Origin: Leguminivora glycinivorella
Lineage: Eukaryota; Arthropoda; Insecta; Lepidoptera; Tortricidae
Assembly (NCBI RefSeq): GCF_023078275.1
Contig: NC_062984.1
Coordinates: 20,246,578-20,310,577, forward strand
Direction of reading: 5' to 3'
Length of the DNA: 64,000 nucleotides
Of the stretch, positions 59,252-64,000 are shown in pieces. The notes beneath the pieces were generated by a model, which saw only the letters and a list, made by a program, of their open reading frames with translations, did no database searches and was not told the DNA's origin. The position numbers were made by a program, and so were the translations under genes. Numbering within the stretch: the stretch's first letter is position 1; the number at the start of each line of letters is the position of its first letter.

Positions 59252-59461
59252 CCTATATGTATAATTTTTTTCTTATATGTCAACAAGAAGTTCTAGTTTA
59301 GGATAATATTATTTAAGAGTTACAATAAATGCAGGAATCGCAGGAAAAATACATAATGTAAACCTCTTTTTATCGAAAAAATGGGGAAGATACGGAAGGT
59401 TATTTATCCACCATTTCATTTTCAAATAAATCTTAAAATGTCAAACTATGATTACCTCGTA

Positions 59462-59526
59462 CAGCACGGGGAGCATGGTCGCGCGATAGATTTTATCGTC
59501 TATCGCGCGACCATGCTTCCCATGCT
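59462..59526. repeat. Hairpin with 30-bp stem
   Basis: CAGCACGGGGAGCATGGTCG with CGCGATAGA pairs with TCTATCGCGCGACCATGCTT and CCCATGCTG, two mismatches in about 30 pairs and a loop of about 8 nt. Size and shape resemble a microRNA precursor or a minimal foldback MITE. I recall the CGCGCGACCATG motif as repeated in Lepidoptera, favouring a mobile origin. Confidence 0.75.
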
Positions 59527-59649
59527 GGATATAACAAATAGGATTGTGATCATTTATTACCCCAAATAACATATTTAACAGCACAATCACGATTCTAAAC
59601 GAGTGATCCCACTACGAAATTTGAAAACGTGTAAGTATAAATAGACAAT

Positions 59650-60120
59650 ATCTGGGCAACCGAGCTTCGCTCGGTTCTGTTTCGTATCCTTGACATGTGT
59701 CGCCATCTAGTTCAAAAATGAATAGTACCTACATCGAGCGAAAGAATTCTCAGCCTTAACAACACAACTACTCCACACGAGATGGCGCGTATTTCGCCAC
59801 AAAAACTCAAATAGTGTATTTTCTATTCGTTTTAGCCTTGACCTGTGTCGCCATCTAGTGTTTGCAATAAATAGTACTTACATCGACCGAAAGAATTCTG
59901 TCTTAACAGTACAACTACTGCACACGAGATGGCGCGCGAAGAAAAACGCATGAAAACTCGAAAATTCGCGTTTTCCGGGACCTAAGGATAAGTTAGACCG
60001 ATTTTTCACCCCCAAAAACCCCCACATAACAAATTTCTGCGAAATCGTTAGAGCGGTTTCCGAGATCGTCAGTGTAAATAAATATATATATAAATAAATA
60101 AATAAATAAATAAATAAATA
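59650..60120 (+). mobile_element. Retroelement 3' end with internal duplication and (AAAT)n tail
   Basis: Starts GGGCAACCGAGCTTCGCTCG. A ~110-bp segment (TGTCGCCATCTAGT ... CACGAGATGGCGCG) occurs twice, at about 59697-59790 and 59838-59938. It ends CCGAGATCGTCAGTG and (AAAT)n at 60076-60120. The tail and the Alu-like placement suggest target-primed retrotransposition. Confidence 0.6.
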
Positions 60121-60211
60121 TACAAGAATTGCTCGTTTAAAAGTATAAGATATTTAAAATATTATATTATGATTAACTAGCTTAAGATATGTTCTTTTAG
60201 GAACATTATCA

Positions 60212-60808
60212 GTTTTTAGGGTTCCGTAGTTAACTAGGAACCCTTATAGTTTCGCCATGTCTGTCTGTCCGTCCGTCCGTCCGTCCGTCCGTCCGTCCGT
60301 CCGTCCGTCCGTCCGTCCGTCCGTCCGCCCGTCCGTCCGCGGATAATCTCAGTAACCGTAAGCACTAGAAAGCTGAAATTTGGTACCAATATGTATATCA
60401 ATCACGCTAACAAAGTGCAAAAATAAAAAATGGAAAAAAATGTTTTATTAGGGTACCCCACCTACATATAAAGTGGGGGCTGATATTTTTTTCATTACAA
60501 CCCCAACGTGTGATATATCGTTGGATAGGTATTTAAAAATGAATAAGGGTTTACTAAGATCGTTTTTTGATAATATTAATATTTTCGGAAATAATCGCTC
60601 CTAAAGGAAAAAAAAGTGCGTCCCCCCCTCTAACTTTTGAACCATATGTTTAAAAAATATTAAAAAAATCACAAAAGTAGAACTTTATAAAGACTTTCTA
60701 GGAAAATTGTTTTGAACTTGATAGGTTCAGTAGTTTTTGAGAAAAATACGAAAAACTACGGAACCCTACACTGAGCGTGGCCCGACACGTTCTTGGCCGG
60801 TTTTTTTT
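60212..60808 (-). repeat. AGGGTTCCG family, copy 3
   Basis: Reverse complement of 331-886, closely similar, with an expanded (CCGT)n run at about 60268-60340. Confidence 0.85.
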
Positions 60809-60890
60809 AATAATCACTTAAGTATAGTTTCTTTATAGTTTTGAATGAAAAATGTTACATTTTGCAAAAACCGCTCTTCTTTAGGAATAA

Positions 60891-62277
60891 GGCCTCTTAA
60901 CCTTGGTTGATTCCGTTTCGCACTACTTAGATAGAGGGATGCAGGTGGACGTGCTGTACTTTGATTTCAAAAAAGCCTTTGATCGCGTAGATAACGACGT
61001 ACTCTTAAGCAAATTATGCAGCATTGGTTTCTCGCCTAAACTGCTTTGCCTTTTTGCTAGTTATCTACGTGATAGACGGCAATATGTGCAGCACGGATGC
61101 TTTGTGTCGAGTGCCTACCCCACCCGTTCCGGGGTCAGTCAGGGCTCTATTCTGGGTCCTCTGCTCTTTGGTGTTATGGTCAATGATCTGGCCTTGGTGC
61201 CTAAGCATGCGCAATGCCTACTCTATGCTGACGACCTGGGTGGCTAGCCGAATGGCACAATCGCTCACGAAACGCTCACGAAACGAAGCGCTAGTAGATA
61301 TCTATCTCTATCACGCTTGCGTATTGGCGCGACAGAGCCAGCGGCGTATCGCTTTCGTTTGGCGTCGGAGAAATGCCATTCGGCTACGGGGCCTGAAACT
61401 AATTTACAGGGTCCAGGAAGATTCTGACTTACAATCTTTACAAAGTGATATTGATCGGGTTTATGAATTGAGTCTTGTAAACAAACTTCTGAAACTTCAG
61501 TTCAATGTTGACAACTGTGCGGTTATTACTTTTTGTAAAGCGCGTAGTCCCCTGTGTAGGCAGTATCTCCTGGGGTGGAAACCCATCGCCCGTGTCACAT
61601 CGATACGGGACTTGAGGGTTGTTTTAGATTCCCACCTTAACTTTCATGAGCACATGACAATGCTTGCTGCAGACTGTTACCGCAGGATTGGGTTTGTTGT
61701 CCGCAACGCCAAAGAATTTGACAATCCCAGGGACATAAAGCTTCTTTATACTGCCCTCGTGAGAAGTAAGCTTGAGACAGCCTCAGCCGTTTGGAATCCC
61801 CATGAAGCGCTCTACATCCTGCTGCTCGAAAAGGTCCAAAAAATATTTTTGCGTTTCTTTTATAAAAAAATGTACGGGTATTACCGATTCTTGTACCCAA
61901 CAAAATTCCTTTGGGGAACGTTGGGTTTCTTCTCGTTAGAAGTTAGGCGTAATGTCGTGCTGATGTCTGTTGCATGTGGTATTTTGAAGGGGGAGTCAGA
62001 TTGCCCGGTTTTAGTATCCCAGCTGGTCCGTCTATTTGTTCCCTCTGTGACGAAATATGCTTTTCGTGAATGTAGGCACCCCCTACTGGCGGTGCCGGCC
62101 GCTCGAACCGTGTTTTGCCGCAAGTGACCGCTAGTTCGTGCACTGCAAATAGTGAATGAGTTTTTAGACGTGGCACCTAATGTTGATATTCTTGCGAGCA
62201 GATGGGCGTTTATACGTGACGAATGTATGAGGTTTTGTGTGGGATTGGATGCTAGGCCTTCATCTGTTATTTATTAG
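60891..62277 (+). pseudogene. Jockey/CR1-like LINE reverse transcriptase, broken
   Basis: The 5' part (from 60891) reads LDRGMQVDVLYFDFKKAFD, SGVSQGSILGPLLF and LYADDL, the RT palm with its YADD catalytic box at about 61210-61230. A MITE (61236-61395) sits immediately after, shifting the frame. The rest (IDRVYELSLVNKLLKLQFN, ALVRSKLETASAVWNP) continues to a nonsense TGA at 62125-62127, then reads in frame to TAG at 62275-62277 (LASRWAFIRDECMRF). It ends with an (AAATAAATA)n tail near 62413-62432. Endonuclease and upstream RT are missing. It abuts the right arm of the large inverted structure. Confidence 0.88.
61236..61395 (-). mobile_element. MITE, TAGCCGAATGGCA family, inserted in RT
   Basis: TIRs GGCTAGCCGAATGGC and GCCATTCGGCTACGG. 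Inverted relative to copies 13575 and 23066. CCTG occurs on both edges and may be the target duplication. Confidence 0.85.
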
Positions 62278-62445
62278 TTATGTTATGGTATGTAATGTTT
62301 TGATTTTGCTGTTTATTTAATATTTAATTTTGTGCTACTTGTTGTAATGTTTATTTAAAATTCACGGTGCTTTAGTTTTGTATACTGTCATACTGTGTAA
62401 TTTTCTTTGTGTAAATAAATAAAATAAATAAATCTATTTAAATAT

Positions 62446-64000
62446 TATTGATCCTAGCGAAAAAACGTACAAAAATTTTATTGTAGCAAATTTTATGTTT
62501 GTTATTCCCGTTGAAGATTGATTTAGCTGTGGACCACCGTTTTCGAGTTATTTGCAAAAAACGGCTCGTGTAATCTATTTAAAATACTGTCCTACTAAAA
62601 TATTGATCCTAACGAAAAATCTTACATAACGTTTCTTGTAGCAAATATTATATAGATTATTTCTGTTTAATATTATTTCTGGTAATGGAGCACCGTTTTT
62701 GATGTTATTAACAAAAAGCGGCCCATGTAATCTATTTCAAAATACTTTCCAACTAAAATATTGATACTAGCGAAAAAACGTATAGAACCTTTCTTATAGG
62801 AAATTTTATGTAGATTTTATTCTTGTGAACATTTTAATTAGCTGTGGGCCACCGTTTACGAGGTATTTACAAAAAACGGCCCATGAAATCTATTTAAAAA
62901 TACTTCCCAACTAAAATATTGATCCTAGCGAAAAATATTATAGAACCTTTCTTGTAGGAAATATTATGAAGATTAATTCTGTGTAACATTAGTTTTGGCT
63001 GTGAGCCACCGATTTCGAGTTATTAACAAAAAACGGCCCATGTAATCTATTTAAAAATACTTTCCAACTAAAATATTGATTCTAGCGAAAAATGTTATAG
63101 AACCTTTCTTGTGGGAAATATTATGTAGATTAATTCTGTATAACATTATTTTTGGCTGTGAGCCACCGATTTCGAGTTATTAACAAAAAACTGCCCATGA
63201 AATGTATTTAAAAATACTTTCCAACTAAAATATTGATTCTAGCGAAAAAACGTATAGAACCTTTCTTGTAGGAAATATTATGTAGATTAATTCTGTCTAA
63301 CATTATTTTTGGCTGTGAGCCACCGTTTTTGAGTTATCAACAAAAAACGGCCCAAATATCTATTTAAAAATACTTTCTAACTAAAAAATTGATCCTAGCG
63401 AAAAAAGTTATATAACCTTTCTTATAGGAAATTTTATGTAGATATTTTCTGTTTAACATAATTTTTTGCTGTGGGCCACCGTTTACGAGGTATTGACGAA
63501 AAACGGAGCATGTAATCGATTAAAAAAAACTTTCTTACTAAATTATCCATTTATATATTGATCCTATCGAAAAAACGTACATAACCTTTCTTGTAGGAAA
63601 TTTTATGTAGATATTTTCTGTTTAACATATTTTTTTGCAGTGGGCCACCGTTTACGAGTTATTTACGAAAAACTAAAAAATTGACTTTCAAGATCGAATG
63701 GCAGGGTACGGACCCCACCTCATGTCATGGCATTATTTTTCCATGGCTATTTAGACCCTCATCTTTCACTGGTAAAAATGACAGACTGCCTCAAGAACCT
63801 TTTTTGGAATTTTTTTTTTACCACTTTGTACCGTTCTGGCACGGTGAAGGACCCGGCCAAATGATCTGGCATAAATACTATGCGACTTCTGAGGAACTCT
63901 ATTTTCACTTTTTAATAATTCCAGGTTGCCTCAAACACCTTTTTTGGGCCTCAAAAAATTAAATCTTTAAAAATTCATAGCTCGATAAAGCCCCGCTCCC
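62446..64000. repeat. Right arm of the large inverted structure (runs off the window)
   Basis: Eight units of about 157 bp, marked by GATCCTAGCGAAAAA boxes near 62450, 62604, 62763, 62921, 63078, 63235, 63391 and 63560. Then 63680-64000 matches 57026-57350 in reverse with very few differences. The outer units pair in order with those of the left arm; the three innermost are extra. Confidence 0.85.

Noticed and set aside
63681..63962. A 93-codon ORF repeated in both arms of the large inverted structure as a real gene
   Set aside because: The copy in the left arm has only 78 codons in the same frame, the sequence is AT-run rich with degenerate tandem motifs, and no domain is recognisable.

Overview
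The window looks like lepidopteran (moth or butterfly) nuclear DNA. It is AT-rich, has sparse coding sequence, and is packed with repeat families I recognise from Lepidoptera: a tRNA-derived SINE ending in GCCGGGATAACGCAAGGA, an RTE LINE with a (TGA)n tail, a BEL/Pao LTR element, and many short terminal-inverted-repeat (TIR) elements. Boundaries come from comparing copies inside the window by eye. Nothing was searched against a database.

One host gene can be supported. It lies on the minus strand in at least four exons (42531-42648, 27814-28131, 20886-21000, 19578-19715). The splice sites and phases agree, and the exons together encode about 229 residues of a secreted protein with 14 cysteines and a hydrophobic, GPI-anchor-like tail. 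The exon with the signal peptide was not found. A CpG-rich patch at about 45.0 kb is a possible promoter or 5' exon. The introns (14.4, 6.8 and 1.2 kb) hold much of the repeat load. The last exon is followed by a diverged, in-frame duplicate of its own C-terminal coding segment.

Layout. 1-3.5 kb: dispersed repeats and small foldbacks. 3.55-5.40 kb: a foldback with arms of about 0.9 kb, roughly 97% alike by eye. 5.64-12.06 kb: a BEL/Pao retrotransposon on the minus strand with one intact 1735-residue gag-pol frame, tRNA-Tyr-type primer site, polypurine tract, complete 3' LTR and only an 88-bp remnant of the 5' LTR. 15.80-17.12 kb: a TTAA-flanked piggyBac-like element carrying nine copies of a 16-bp palindrome. 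17.67-18.03 kb: nested foldbacks. 19.6-42.6 kb: the host gene with intronic repeats. These include a SINE inserted in the TIR of a MITE, a MITE whose empty site is present elsewhere in the window, a 317-bp TIR element with 8-bp target duplications, and a 1353-bp multi-hairpin palindrome inserted in a LINE 3' region.

45.5-49.8 kb: a 1.1-kb TIR element made of phased short motifs, a 1.8-kb TIR element and a 5'-truncated RTE LINE. 49.9-56.7 kb: mostly unassigned sequence and dispersed repeats, with one small ORF resembling the N-terminal domain of Crypton-type recombinases. 57.0-64.0 kb: a large inverted structure whose arms carry arrays of a ~157-bp unit (five on the left, eight on the right). 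The arms flank a GC-rich block, a TATA-containing segment, a 30-bp-stem hairpin and a broken LINE reverse transcriptase interrupted by a MITE. The right arm runs off the window end.
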